Shown: one piece after another, positions 41,929 through 52,770 of the stretch
Numbering within the stretch: position 1 is the stretch's first letter
How the letters are laid out: the number at the start of each line of letters is the position of its first letter
Assembly: GCF_000282335.1 (NCBI RefSeq)
Contig: NZ_AKJM01000106.1
Span: 1-64,000, forward strand
DNA length: 64,000 nucleotides
Origin: Pseudomonas sp. GM48
GTDB taxonomy: Bacteria > Pseudomonadota > Gammaproteobacteria > Pseudomonadales > Pseudomonadaceae
Direction of reading: 5' to 3'
Program-made: the position numbers and the translations under genes
The notes under the pieces: generated by a model
Told to the model about the DNA's origin: nothing
The model's database searches: none
What the model saw: the letters and a program-made list of their open reading frames with translations, nothing else

Positions 41929-42312
41929 TTACTTCTGCTCTTGAGCTGGAGGTACGTCAGTCGCTGGAGTAGCCGACTTTTGCTCTTGAAGCACCGGGAC
42001 ATCATCAGAAGCCGGTTGTTGCTTTGGAACTTCCAGTACCGCTGGATTTGGGAGACCTACTTGAGTCAGCTGGTGAGCCTTCTCTTTAGCAAAGTAACCT
42101 AACCCCAAGCTGGTCATGAAAAAACCTGCGGCAAGTATAGCAGTAAACTTACTAAGAAAGGTAGAGGAACCTTGGCTTCCGAACACAGTATTTGAAGCAC
42201 CTGCTCCGAAAGACGCGCCAGCGTCCGCACCTTTACCCTGCTGCAGCAAAACCAGAGCTACTACGCCCAATGCACCCAGCAGATGAAAAACGACTACGAC
42301 TGTTTCCAGCAT
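41929..42312 (-). CDS. secG: Protein translocase subunit SecG
   Basis: Small membrane subunit of SecYEG, 127 residues. Two membrane helices (about 3-22 VVVVFHLLGALGVVALVLLQ and 53-72 FTAILAAGFFMTSLGLGYFA) flank the conserved cytoplasmic QQGKGADAGASFGAGASNTV. The C-terminal 45 residues are a Pro/Gln/Val-rich tail common in pseudomonads. ATG at 42312, five bases after the tpiA stop; an in-frame extension lying inside tpiA is rejected. Confidence 0.96.
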   Translation of the reverse strand: MLETVVVVFHLLGALGVVALVLLQQGKGADAGASFGAGASNTVFGSQGSSTFLSKFTAILAAGFFMTSLGLGYFAKEKAHQLTQVGLPNPAVLEVPKQQPASDDVPVLQEQKSATPATDVPPAQEQK

Positions 42313-42316
42313 TTTT

Positions 42317-43072
42317 TCAGTTTCCCGCGGCGCGACAAATCGCACCGAACTCATCTGCATTCAGGGAAGCCCCACCAATGAGGCCCCCATCGATATCCGG
42401 CATGCCGAACAGTTCGACCGCATTGGCCGCCTTCACGCTGCCGCCGTATAGAAGCCGCACACCTTGCGCGACCTCAGAATTCTCTGCCGCCAACTGGGCG
42501 CGAATGGCTGCATGCACATCCTGCGCCTGTTGTGGCGTTGCAGTCAGTCCGGTGCCAATGGCCCAGACCGGCTCATAAGCGATCACTGCCTTGGCAAAGG
42601 CACCGACACCCAGCTCCTCAATGATACTGCCCAACTGACGCGAGACAACCTCAAGAGTCTTTCCGGCTTCACGCTGCTCAAGGGTTTCCCCTATGCACAA
42701 CACCGGAATCAAGCCACATGCCTGTGCCGCTGCGAACTTGCGGATCAGCATTCCGTCCTGCTCGCCCATAATCTGGCGGCGTTCGGAGTGCCCGACAAGC
42801 ACCAGGGAACAACCTGCATCCACCAACTGACTCGGTGCAACTTCACCGGTCAACGCACCTTGCCCGGACTCCACCGCAGAATTCTGCGCGCCGACCGAAA
42901 TCGACTTTCCTTTCAAGCCATCAATCACTTGATTGATATGCAGAAAAGGCGGGAATACCGCTACATCAACATCGCTCGGCAAGGCCAAGTCACGAAGGCC
43001 GTTGATCAGCTCAGCGACGCTGGCGCGGGTACCGTGCATCTTCCAGTTACCAGCTACCATAGGGCGACGCAT
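42317..43072 (-). CDS. tpiA: Triosephosphate isomerase
   Basis: Interconverts dihydroxyacetone phosphate and glyceraldehyde-3-phosphate, 251 residues. N-terminal RRPMVAGNWKMHG (catalytic Lys), LVGHSERRQIMGE (electrophile His), the active-site Glu in VIAYEPVWAIGTG with loop 6 following, and LLYGGSVKAANAVEL (phosphate site) are all present. It lies between glmM and secG. Confidence 0.98.
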   Translation of the reverse strand: MRRPMVAGNWKMHGTRASVAELINGLRDLALPSDVDVAVFPPFLHINQVIDGLKGKSISVGAQNSAVESGQGALTGEVAPSQLVDAGCSLVLVGHSERRQIMGEQDGMLIRKFAAAQACGLIPVLCIGETLEQREAGKTLEVVSRQLGSIIEELGVGAFAKAVIAYEPVWAIGTGLTATPQQAQDVHAAIRAQLAAENSEVAQGVRLLYGGSVKAANAVELFGMPDIDGGLIGGASLNADEFGAICRAAGN

Positions 43073-43138
43073 GCTGTACCTCGTCGGTCAAAGTGGGCGC
43101 AGATGTTACCCAACACAATCAAGGCTGGCAAGCCGAAT

Positions 43139-44476
43139 TCAGGCAGAAACTTCAGTAACCAGTTTTGCCAGCTCTTCGGCATAGCCGCGAACCAGGGTTT
43201 CGTCTTCGCCTTCGACCATGACGCGCACCAGCGGTTCTGTCCCGGACTTGCGCAACAGTACCCGCCCACGCCCAGCCATCGCCTGGGTAACACGCTCGCT
43301 GGCTTCCTTGACCGATGGATGCTCGAGGGGATTTGCACCACCGCCGAAACGCACATTGATCAGCACCTGAGGGCACTTGCGCAGCGCCTGCCGGGATTGC
43401 GCCAGACCTTCGTCACGCGCGCGCAGCGCCATCAACACCTGCAGCGCCGCAATGATTGCATCACCCGTGGTGGTGTGACTGAAACACACGATGTGCCCGG
43501 AGTTTTCGCCACCCACGATCCAGTTGCGCTCCAGCAGCTCGGCAATGACATAGCGGTCACCGACATTGGCACGCACAAGTGGAATACCCAGATCAGCCAG
43601 GGCCAGCTCCAGCCCCAGGTTACTCATCAGGGTTCCGACCACGCCGCCCTGCAGCTGGTTGCGAGCATGCAGATCACGAGCAATGATGAACAGCAATTCG
43701 TCGCCATCCACCACCGCACCTGTGTGATCGACCATCTGAACGCGGTCGCCGTCACCATCGAAGGCGATACCCAGATCGGCGTGCTCAGCCACGACGGCAG
43801 CCTGCAGCTGTCCCATATGGGTCGAACCGCAATTGTCGTTGATATTCAAACCATTCGGCTGCGCCGACAGTACGACGACTTCAGCACCCAACTCGCGGAA
43901 CACGCTCGGCGCCACTTTGTAAGTCGCACCGTGCGCGCAGTCGATCACGATTTTCAGACCCGAGAAGCTAGTGCCGGTCGGCACGCTACTCTTGCAGAAT
44001 TCGATATAGCGCCCCGACGCATCGTTGATTCGCGACACCTTGCCAATCTTGCTCGACTCCACCACGGTCATTGGCGTATCGAGCAATTCTTCGATCATCA
44101 GTTCGACTTCATCCGGAAGCTTGGTGCCCTTGCCGGAGAAAAACTTGATGCCATTGTCATCATGCGGATTGTGCGACGCACTGATGACGATGCCAGCCTC
44201 GGCATGAAAGGTGCGCGTCAGGTAAGCAATCGCCGGGGTCGGCATAGGCCCCAAAAGCATCACATCGGCACCTGCCGACGTCAGCCCTGCTTCAAGTGCC
44301 GACTCGAACATGTAACCGGAGATCCGGGTGTCCTTACCTACCAATACCTTGCAGGCGCCCATCTTGCGGAACGCCATACCTGCAGCCCAGCCAAGCTTGA
44401 GCATGAAATCAGGAGTAATCGGGTATTCACCGACGCGCCCACGAATACCATCGGTGCCAAAATATTTTTTGCTCAT
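43139..44476 (-). CDS. glmM: Phosphoglucosamine mutase
   Basis: Converts glucosamine-6-phosphate to glucosamine-1-phosphate for UDP-GlcNAc synthesis, 445 residues. KYFGTDGIRGRVGEYPITPD at the N-terminus, the phosphoserine loop VISASHNPHDDNGIKFF (about residue 100), the metal loop AFDGDGDRV, the sugar-binding GENSGH and the C-terminal RKSGTEPLVRVMVEG are standard. ATG follows AAGGAGCACTT. Confidence 0.98.
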   Translation of the reverse strand: MSKKYFGTDGIRGRVGEYPITPDFMLKLGWAAGMAFRKMGACKVLVGKDTRISGYMFESALEAGLTSAGADVMLLGPMPTPAIAYLTRTFHAEAGIVISASHNPHDDNGIKFFSGKGTKLPDEVELMIEELLDTPMTVVESSKIGKVSRINDASGRYIEFCKSSVPTGTSFSGLKIVIDCAHGATYKVAPSVFRELGAEVVVLSAQPNGLNINDNCGSTHMGQLQAAVVAEHADLGIAFDGDGDRVQMVDHTGAVVDGDELLFIIARDLHARNQLQGGVVGTLMSNLGLELALADLGIPLVRANVGDRYVIAELLERNWIVGGENSGHIVCFSHTTTGDAIIAALQVLMALRARDEGLAQSRQALRKCPQVLINVRFGGGANPLEHPSVKEASERVTQAMAGRGRVLLRKSGTEPLVRVMVEGEDETLVRGYAEELAKLVTEVSA

Positions 44477-44492
44477 AAGTGCTCCTTCATTC

Positions 44493-45344
44493 TTATTCGG
44501 CTGATTCCACTGCGGTGATCATCCGGACCACATCCACTGTTTCGGCTACATCATGGACGCGCAATATACGCGCACCTTTCGCCGAAGCCAGCGCCGCGAG
44601 CGCCAAACCACCATACAGTCGGTCTTCCACCGGACGATTCAATGCCTGACCAATCATGCTCTTTCGCGAAACCCCGACCAACAGGGGCCGCCCGAAGACA
44701 TGCAGGGCTTCCATATGCTTGAACAAACTCAGGTTGTGCTGCAAGGTTTTGGCGAAGCCAAAGCCCGGATCAAGAATGATCCGCTCAGCCGGAATCCCCG
44801 CCAATGAACATTGATGCATGCGCTCGGCGAGAAACTCACCGACTTCCCTTGTAACGTCCTGATACTGCGGATTGTCCTGCATATCGCCTGGCTCTCCCAG
44901 CATATGCATCAGACAAACCGGCAGCCCGGTGGCTGCCGCAGCATCCAGCGCACCATCGCGGCGCAACGAACGCACATCATTGATCAACCCGGCACCCAGG
45001 CGCGCAGTTTCACGCATGACCGCTGGCGTGGAGGTGTCGACCGAGATAATGACGTCCAACTCGCGACTGATGCGCTCGACGATGGGCGCTACGCGCTCCA
45101 GCTCCTCCAGTGGCGACACCGCCCTGGCACCAGGGCGGGTGGATTCGCCACCGACATCGATCAGCGTCGCGCCGGCCACCACCATGGCTTCGGCGTGGCG
45201 CATGGCCGCGTCGAGCTGGCTGTATTGGCCACCATCGGAGAATGAATCAGGAGTGACATTGAGAATACCCATGACATGCGTCTGGGCCAAATCAAGAACC
45301 CGGTTGCCGCAAGGCAACCGGGTCGAGGACTGAACAGAAGTCAT
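44493..45344 (-). CDS. folP: Dihydropteroate synthase
   Basis: Joins p-aminobenzoate to dihydropterin pyrophosphate in folate synthesis; the sulfonamide target. 283 residues, TIM barrel: VMGILNVTPDSFSDGGQY, DVGGESTRPGA, SVDTSTPAVM, LMHMLGEPGDMQ, DPGFGFAKTLQHN and VGVSRKSMIG are the pterin, pABA and phosphate sites. Eight bases downstream of ftsH, typical of the ftsH-folP-glmM run. Confidence 0.97.
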   Translation of the reverse strand: MTSVQSSTRLPCGNRVLDLAQTHVMGILNVTPDSFSDGGQYSQLDAAMRHAEAMVVAGATLIDVGGESTRPGARAVSPLEELERVAPIVERISRELDVIISVDTSTPAVMRETARLGAGLINDVRSLRRDGALDAAAATGLPVCLMHMLGEPGDMQDNPQYQDVTREVGEFLAERMHQCSLAGIPAERIILDPGFGFAKTLQHNLSLFKHMEALHVFGRPLLVGVSRKSMIGQALNRPVEDRLYGGLALAALASAKGARILRVHDVAETVDVVRMITAVESAE

Positions 45345-45352
45345 TTCAAACC

Positions 45353-47272
<1,920 letters not shown>

Positions 47273-47462
47273 TTAACTACCCTCTGAAGCAAGCTCCGCT
47301 ACTGGCGCGCGCTTCGCATGATATTCACCGGCCTAACTTACTACATTACCTACAACTTGGCAGGCGCCGTCTGTAACCCTTTGTGAAACACTTCCTACAC
47401 AATATTCGCTAATTCTGACAAGGCGTAATACAAAAATCCTATCAACCCTATCGAAAATTCAC

Positions 47463-48095
47463 TCATTCCTCACTGCGGCCGCGGAAACCACGGCCCAGCA
47501 GGTACTGCTCGCGAGAACGGTCGCGCGACGAGGTCGGTTTGCGCATCTGCACCTTCTCGAACTGCTGGCGAACGCTCTTGTGAAATTCGTCGAAACCTTC
47601 GCCCTGGAAGATCTTGATCAAAAAATCACCACCGGGCTTGAGCACCCGCGTCGAAAGATCCAGCGCCAGTTCGCACAGGAACATCGCCCGCGGCATATCA
47701 ACGGCCGGCAATCCACTCATATTGGGGGCCATGTCGGAAATCACAAGGTCTACTTCTTTATTTCCGACCGCGTCGAGGATCTGAGCCAGCACGGCATCCT
47801 CGGTAAAGTCGCCTTGAATGAAGGTGACGTCGGGGATGCTGTCCATTTCCAGAATGTCAGAAGCGATCAGTGTGCCCTGCCCACCAATCAGACGACTGGT
47901 CACCTGGGACCACCCACCGGGGGCCGCACCAAGATCGATTACGCTCATCCCAGGGCGGATCAGGCGATCCTTTTCCTGGATCTCCAGCAGCTTGTAGCTG
48001 GCGCGGGAACGGTACCCGTCTTTTTGTGCCATTTTGACGAATGGGTCGTTGAAATGTTCTTGCAGCCACTTAAGGCTTGTCTTGGAACGGGCCAC
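47463..48095 (-). CDS. rlmE: 23S rRNA (uridine(2552)-2'-O)-methyltransferase
   Basis: Heat-shock SAM methyltransferase (RrmJ/FtsJ) acting on U2552 in 50S subunits, 210 residues. YRSRASYKLLEIQEKDRLIR supplies the first catalytic Lys, VIDLGAAPGGWSQV is the SAM motif, DLVISDMAPNMSG carries the Asp, and GGDFLIKIFQGEGFDEF the second Lys. GTG start at 48095. It precedes ftsH by 190 bases, and the two heat-shock genes are often co-transcribed. It is divergent from yhbY. Confidence 0.96.
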   Translation of the reverse strand: MARSKTSLKWLQEHFNDPFVKMAQKDGYRSRASYKLLEIQEKDRLIRPGMSVIDLGAAPGGWSQVTSRLIGGQGTLIASDILEMDSIPDVTFIQGDFTEDAVLAQILDAVGNKEVDLVISDMAPNMSGLPAVDMPRAMFLCELALDLSTRVLKPGGDFLIKIFQGEGFDEFHKSVRQQFEKVQMRKPTSSRDRSREQYLLGRGFRGRSEE

Positions 48096-48200
48096 GGGAT
48101 ACCTCGGAAATAAAACGGGTCGTGATTAACTGGGCGGTCCCGGACTCGCTCGGGTAAACTGGCCGCCGCTTTTTACAAGATCAGACGCAGGGGTCAGATT

Positions 48201-48509
48201 ATGCCGCTCACTCAAGAGCAGAAGAAACAGTACAAATCCATTGGCCACCATCTGAAACCAGTTTTGATTGTGGCAGACAATGGTTTGACTGAAGGTGTGT
48301 TAGCCGAACTCGAACGCGCTTTGGCGGATCACGAGCTGATCAAAATCAAGCTCAACATCCTCGATCGCGAATCGCGCCTGGCGTCCATTGCAGAGCTCTG
48401 CAAGGTCGGCAAAGCGGATCTGGTTCAGGTCATCGGCAAGATGGCACTGATCTACCGCAAGAACTTCAGCGTCAACAAGCAGCTGTCGAACGTCCATCGC
48501 TTCAAGTGA
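48201..48509 (+). CDS. yhbY: YhbY-family ribosome assembly RNA-binding protein
   Basis: CRM-domain RNA-binding protein of 102 residues that associates with pre-50S subunits. LKPVLIVADNGLTEGVLAEL, HELIKIKLNILDRESRLASI and IGKMALIYRKNFSVNKQLSN follow the CRM pattern (the GxxG-like loop is modified). It is divergent from rlmE, a conserved neighbour pair; no terminator is obvious before the convergent DUF4149 gene ten bases on. Confidence 0.93.
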   Translation: MPLTQEQKKQYKSIGHHLKPVLIVADNGLTEGVLAELERALADHELIKIKLNILDRESRLASIAELCKVGKADLVQVIGKMALIYRKNFSVNKQLSNVHRFK

Positions 48510-48518
48510 TGGCAAGGG

Positions 48519-48902
48519 TCAAGGGTGTGCTTCGCGCACCCTGCCACTCCATCCCGGTATCGGTTGCAACACCAGCACCAGCCCGGAAAACCCCAGAACA
48601 AGATAGCTGAACGCCTGCCAACGCACGGCATCCGGCCAGCCGAATCGCACCGCGAAGTACATCGCGCACGCACTCAGCGCCATCATCAGCAGTTGCCCGC
48701 GAATATCCCGCCATAGACTGACAAGGGCCTCGGCCTTTATCAGCACCAAAGCCTGAAATATCACACACGCGGTAGCGAATCCCACTACCAGCGCATTGAG
48801 CGTGCCTGCAATTTCGTCGATCAGTAGCGGCGCCAGGCCAATTCGTCCCAGCACCGGCAACAGACCGATTTGCAATAGCCACAAGCCGCCGACCCACAAC
48901 AT
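48519..48902 (-). CDS. DUF4149-like membrane protein
   Basis: Integral membrane protein of at least 127 residues with about four helices (LWVGGLWLLQIGLLPVLGRI, LNALVVGFATACVIFQALVL, LLMMALSACAMYFAVRFGW, FSYLVLGFSGLVLVLQ). It resembles DUF4149 proteins found between yhbY and greA in pseudomonads; function unknown. The start is uncertain: ATG at 48902 has no ribosome site, and family members seem to begin about 10-20 residues earlier, so a TTG at 48974 overlapping the end of greA is possible. The greA hairpin at 48917-48939 lies inside that extension. Confidence 0.8.
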   Translation of the reverse strand: MLWVGGLWLLQIGLLPVLGRIGLAPLLIDEIAGTLNALVVGFATACVIFQALVLIKAEALVSLWRDIRGQLLMMALSACAMYFAVRFGWPDAVRWQAFSYLVLGFSGLVLVLQPIPGWSGRVREAHP

Positions 48903-48916
48903 CTGGGTCAGCTGCC

Positions 48917-48939
48917 AAAGCGTGGCGCCCGCACGAAAC
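48917..48939 (-). terminator. Hairpin after greA
   Basis: GGCGCCCG-TTTCGTG-CGGGCGCC, a perfect 8-bp GC stem 12 bases after the greA stop on the minus strand. It has no proper T tract (ACGCTTTGG follows), so termination would be partial, allowing read-through into the DUF4149 gene. Confidence 0.55.
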
Positions 48940-48951
48940 GGGCGCCGGCCT

Positions 48952-49434
48952 TCAGATGTGGCGAACTTCGACAATCTCGTACTCGATAACGCCGCCAGGC
49001 GTTTTGACTGCAACCACATCACCCTCCTCCTTGGCAATCAAGGCGCGGGCAATCGGCGAGCCGACAGAGATCTTGCCGAGCTTGATGTCAGCCTCGTCCT
49101 CACCAACGATCTGGTAAGTCACGCTTTCATCGGTTTCGACGTTGGCGATTTCGACGGTTGTGCCGAAAATCACCTTGCCACTGTGAGGAATGGTCGTCAC
49201 ATCGATAACCACCGCATTCTGCATGCGGCCTTCGATATCACGGATCCGCGCCTCGACCATACCCTGCTGCTCACGGGCAGCATGGTATTCGGCGTTTTCC
49301 TTCAAGTCACCCAACTCGCGGGCCGTACCGATGTCCTGGCTGAGCTTCGGACGAACGACCTTGGTCAGGTGAGTGTGCTCTTCTTCCAGGGCGCGAGCGC
49401 CCTGAACGGTCATTGGGTACTTCGTTATGCTCAT
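48952..49434 (-). CDS. greA: Transcription elongation factor GreA
   Basis: Stimulates cleavage of backtracked RNA in RNA polymerase, 160 residues. The N-terminal coiled coil carries the acidic tip and GDLKENAEYHAAREQQG; the C-terminal FKBP-like domain includes VGEDEADIKLGKISVGSPIA and PGGVIEYEIVEV. Its ATG overlaps the carB stop by four bases, so carB and greA are translationally coupled. Confidence 0.97.
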   Translation of the reverse strand: MSITKYPMTVQGARALEEEHTHLTKVVRPKLSQDIGTARELGDLKENAEYHAAREQQGMVEARIRDIEGRMQNAVVIDVTTIPHSGKVIFGTTVEIANVETDESVTYQIVGEDEADIKLGKISVGSPIARALIAKEEGDVVAVKTPGGVIEYEIVEVRHI

Positions 49435-52400
49435 GCCTTCAATCCTGCGTGTAGATCCTGCAAGCGGCGTACGGTCTTCTCGGGACCGAACTTCAGCGCT
49501 TCGCAGATGGCTTCGCCAGCAGCAATGGTGGTGGTGCAGTAAATCTTGTGCTGCAGGGCATTACGACGAATGGAGTACGAATCAGCGATCGACTGACGAC
49601 CTTCGGTGGTGTTGATGATCAGCGTGACTTCGTCATTCTTGATCATGTCGACCACGTGCGGACGACCTTCGGTCACCTTGTTCACACGGCGCACTTTCAG
49701 GCCTGCCGCTTCGATCAGCTTGGCAGTACCGGCAGTGGCGACCACTTCGAAGCCCAAGTTGATCAGATCACGGGCCACGCCTGCAACCAGCGGCTTGTCG
49801 TCGTCACGCACGCTGATAAATGCAGTACCGCCGGTCGGCAATACTTCACTGGCACCCATCTGGGCCTTGGCGAACGCTTCACCGAAGGTGTCACCAACGC
49901 CCATCACTTCGCCGGTCGACTTCATCTCCGGGCCGAGGATCGGGTCAACGCCTGGGAATTTGGCGAATGGGAACACCGCCTCTTTCACGCTGTAGAAGTT
50001 CGGAATGATTTCCTTGGTGAAACCCAGTTCTTTCAGGGTTTTACCGGCCATCACGCGAGCTGCGATCATCGCCAGGGAAACACCGATGCACTTGGACACG
50101 AACGGTACGGTACGGGAAGCACGCGGGTTGACTTCGATGACATAGATGTCTTCGCCTTGCAGCGCCAACTGTACGTTCATCAGGCCGACCACGCCCAATT
50201 CCAGGGCCATTTTCTTGACCTGTTCGCGCATCTCGTCCTGGATGTGCGCCGGCAGCGAGTACGGCGGCAGCGAGCAAGCGGAGTCACCGGAGTGAACGCC
50301 GGCCTGCTCGATGTGCTGCATGATCGCGCCGATTACCACGTCCTTACCGTCGCAAACCGCATCCACGTCCATTTCGATGGCGCAGTTGAGGAAGTGGTCC
50401 AGCAGCACCGGGCTGTCGTTGGACACCTGAACCGCTTCACGCAGGTAGCGCTTGAGTTCTTCTTCTTCGTAAACGATTTCCATCGCACGACCGCCCAGTA
50501 CGTAGGACGGACGCACCACCAGCGGGTAACCGATCTTGGCCGCGGCACGAATGGCTTCGTCTTCGCTGCGCACGGTGGCGTTTGGCGGCTGACGCAGGTT
50601 CAGGCGCTGGACCATTTGCTGGAAGCGCTCGCGGTCTTCAGCACGGTCGATGGCGTCCGGGCTGGTGCCGATGATCGGCACGCCAGCGGCTTCCAGGGCA
50701 CGCGCCAGCTTCAGCGGGGTCTGGCCGCCGTACTGAACGATCACGCCTTTCGGCTTCTCGACGCGAACGATTTCCAGCACGTCTTCCAGGGTAACCGGTT
50801 CGAAGTACAGGCGATCGGAAGTGTCGTAGTCGGTGGAAACGGTTTCCGGGTTGCAGTTGACCATGATGGTCTCGTAGCCGTCATCGCGCAGGGCCAGTGC
50901 CGCGTGTACGCAGCAATAGTCGAACTCGATGCCCTGGCCGATACGGTTCGGACCGCCGCCCAGGATCATGATCTTGTCGCGACCCGATGGTGCGGCTTCG
51001 CACTCTTCTTCGTACGTCGAGTACAGGTAAGCGGTGTCGGTGGCGAACTCGGCAGCGCAGGTGTCGACGCGCTTGTAGACCGGGAAGATTTCCAGCTTGT
51101 GGCGGTGAGCACGCAGGCTCTTCTCGGTCACACCCAGCAGCTTGGCCAGGCGCATATCGGAGAAGCCTTTGCGCTTGAGGCGGAACATCAGGTCGCGGTC
51201 GATGCTGGTCAGACCCAGGGTCTTGACCTTCTCTTCGTCCTTGATCAGATCTTCCATCTGCACCAGGAACCAAGGATCGATCATGGTCATGCCGAAGATA
51301 TCTTCAACGCTCATGCCGGCGCGCATTGCATCCGCCACGTACCAGATACGCTCGGCACCCGGCACGGTCAGCTCGCGCTTGAGTACGCTCATGCTTTCCG
51401 GATTGGCCAGGTCAACCTTCTCGTCCAGACCGCAAACACCGACTTCCAGGCCACGCAGGGCTTTCTGCAGGGATTCCTGGAAGGTACGGCCGATGGCCAT
51501 GACTTCACCGACCGACTTCATTTGCGTGGTCAGGCGCGCATCAGCCTTGGAGAATTTCTCGAAGGCGAAACGTGGCAGCTTGGTGACGACGTAGTCGATG
51601 GACGGCTCGAAGGACGCCGGAGTCTTGCCACCGGTGATGTCATTCGACAGCTCGTCGAGGGTGTAACCGACGGCCAGCTTGGCCGCGACCTTGGCGATCG
51701 GGAAGCCGGTGGCCTTCGAAGCCAGTGCCGAGGAACGCGATACTCGCGGGTTCATCTCGATCACGACCATGCGGCCAGTGTTCGGGCAGATACCGAACTG
51801 CACGTTGGAACCGCCGGTTTCGACGCCGATCTCGCGCAATACCGCCAGGGAGGCGTTACGCAGAATCTGGTATTCCTTGTCGGTCAGGGTCTGTGCCGGA
51901 GCCACGGTGATCGAGTCACCGGTATGCACGCCCATCGGGTCGAAGTTTTCGATGGAGCAGACGATGATGCAGTTGTCCTTCTTATCGCGGACAACCTCCA
52001 TTTCGTATTCTTTCCAGCCGATCAGCGATTCGTCGATCAGCAGTTCCTTGGTCGGCGACAGGTCCAGACCGCGGGCGCAGATTTCTTCGAACTCTTCACG
52101 GTTGTAAGCGATGCCGCCACCGGTGCCGCCCATGGTGAAGGACGGACGGATGATGCACGGGAAGCCGAGCTTCTCGAGGACTGCGTTGGCCTCTTCCATG
52201 CTGTGGGCGATGCCGGAGCGCGGGCACGCCAGGCCGATGGACTTCATCGCCTTGTCGAAACGCGAACGGTCTTCGGCCTTGTCGATGGTGTCAGCGTTGG
52301 CGCCGATCATTTCTACACCGAACTTCTCCAGAACGCCTTCGCGCTCCAGGTCCAGTGCGCAGTTCAGGGCAGTCTGGCCGCCCATGGTTGGCAGCAATGC

Positions 52401-52652
52401 GTCCGGACGCTCTTTCTCGATGATCTTGGCAACGGTCTGCCACTTGATCGGTTCGATGTAGGTGGCGTCGGCCATGGCCGGGTCGGTCATGATGGTGGCC
52501 GGGTTGGAGTTCACCAGGATGACGCGGTAACCCTCTTCGCGCAGGGCTTTGCAGGCCTGGGCGCCGGAGTAGTCGAATTCGCAGGCCTGGCCGATCACGA
52601 TCGGGCCAGCACCGAGAATCAGGATGCTTTTAATGTCTGTACGTTTTGGCAT
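49431..52652 (-). CDS. carB: Carbamoyl-phosphate synthase large subunit
   Basis: Synthesises carbamoyl phosphate from bicarbonate, ammonia and two ATP for arginine and pyrimidines, 1073 residues. Two homologous ATP-grasp halves (first with ILILGAGPIVIGQACEFDYS and FTMGGTGGGIAYN, second with IMILGGGPNRIGQGIEFDYC and YVLGGRAMEIVYEEEEL) flank the oligomerisation domain; the C-terminal MGS-like allosteric domain (about 935-1073) binds UMP and ornithine in relatives. ATG at 52652 is the family start; a TTG five codons earlier (52667) is possible. It is 118 bases from carA. Confidence 0.98.
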   Translation of the reverse strand: MPKRTDIKSILILGAGPIVIGQACEFDYSGAQACKALREEGYRVILVNSNPATIMTDPAMADATYIEPIKWQTVAKIIEKERPDALLPTMGGQTALNCALDLEREGVLEKFGVEMIGANADTIDKAEDRSRFDKAMKSIGLACPRSGIAHSMEEANAVLEKLGFPCIIRPSFTMGGTGGGIAYNREEFEEICARGLDLSPTKELLIDESLIGWKEYEMEVVRDKKDNCIIVCSIENFDPMGVHTGDSITVAPAQTLTDKEYQILRNASLAVLREIGVETGGSNVQFGICPNTGRMVVIEMNPRVSRSSALASKATGFPIAKVAAKLAVGYTLDELSNDITGGKTPASFEPSIDYVVTKLPRFAFEKFSKADARLTTQMKSVGEVMAIGRTFQESLQKALRGLEVGVCGLDEKVDLANPESMSVLKRELTVPGAERIWYVADAMRAGMSVEDIFGMTMIDPWFLVQMEDLIKDEEKVKTLGLTSIDRDLMFRLKRKGFSDMRLAKLLGVTEKSLRAHRHKLEIFPVYKRVDTCAAEFATDTAYLYSTYEEECEAAPSGRDKIMILGGGPNRIGQGIEFDYCCVHAALALRDDGYETIMVNCNPETVSTDYDTSDRLYFEPVTLEDVLEIVRVEKPKGVIVQYGGQTPLKLARALEAAGVPIIGTSPDAIDRAEDRERFQQMVQRLNLRQPPNATVRSEDEAIRAAAKIGYPLVVRPSYVLGGRAMEIVYEEEELKRYLREAVQVSNDSPVLLDHFLNCAIEMDVDAVCDGKDVVIGAIMQHIEQAGVHSGDSACSLPPYSLPAHIQDEMREQVKKMALELGVVGLMNVQLALQGEDIYVIEVNPRASRTVPFVSKCIGVSLAMIAARVMAGKTLKELGFTKEIIPNFYSVKEAVFPFAKFPGVDPILGPEMKSTGEVMGVGDTFGEAFAKAQMGASEVLPTGGTAFISVRDDDKPLVAGVARDLINLGFEVVATAGTAKLIEAAGLKVRRVNKVTEGRPHVVDMIKNDEVTLIINTTEGRQSIADSYSIRRNALQHKIYCTTTIAAGEAICEALKFGPEKTVRRLQDLHAGLKA

Positions 52653-52711
52653 GGGTTTGTCACTCAAATCCGCAGGTCAGTCGGCAAGCCGTCTTGTTCA
52701 ATCTCTGAAGA

Positions 52712-52747
52712 CTTGAGGGGGCCACCGGTGTCGGGACCACCCTCAAG
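52712..52747 (-). other. Inverted repeat between carA and carB
   Basis: CTTGAGGG and CCCTCAAG (8-bp arms) enclose 20 bases in the 118-base carA-carB gap. There is no T tract. It may be an mRNA-processing or stability element. The gap is otherwise without a gene, although some pseudomonads have a small ORF here as I recall. Confidence 0.5.
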
Positions 52748-52770
52748 CTTTGCTACATCAAGGCGAGTGA

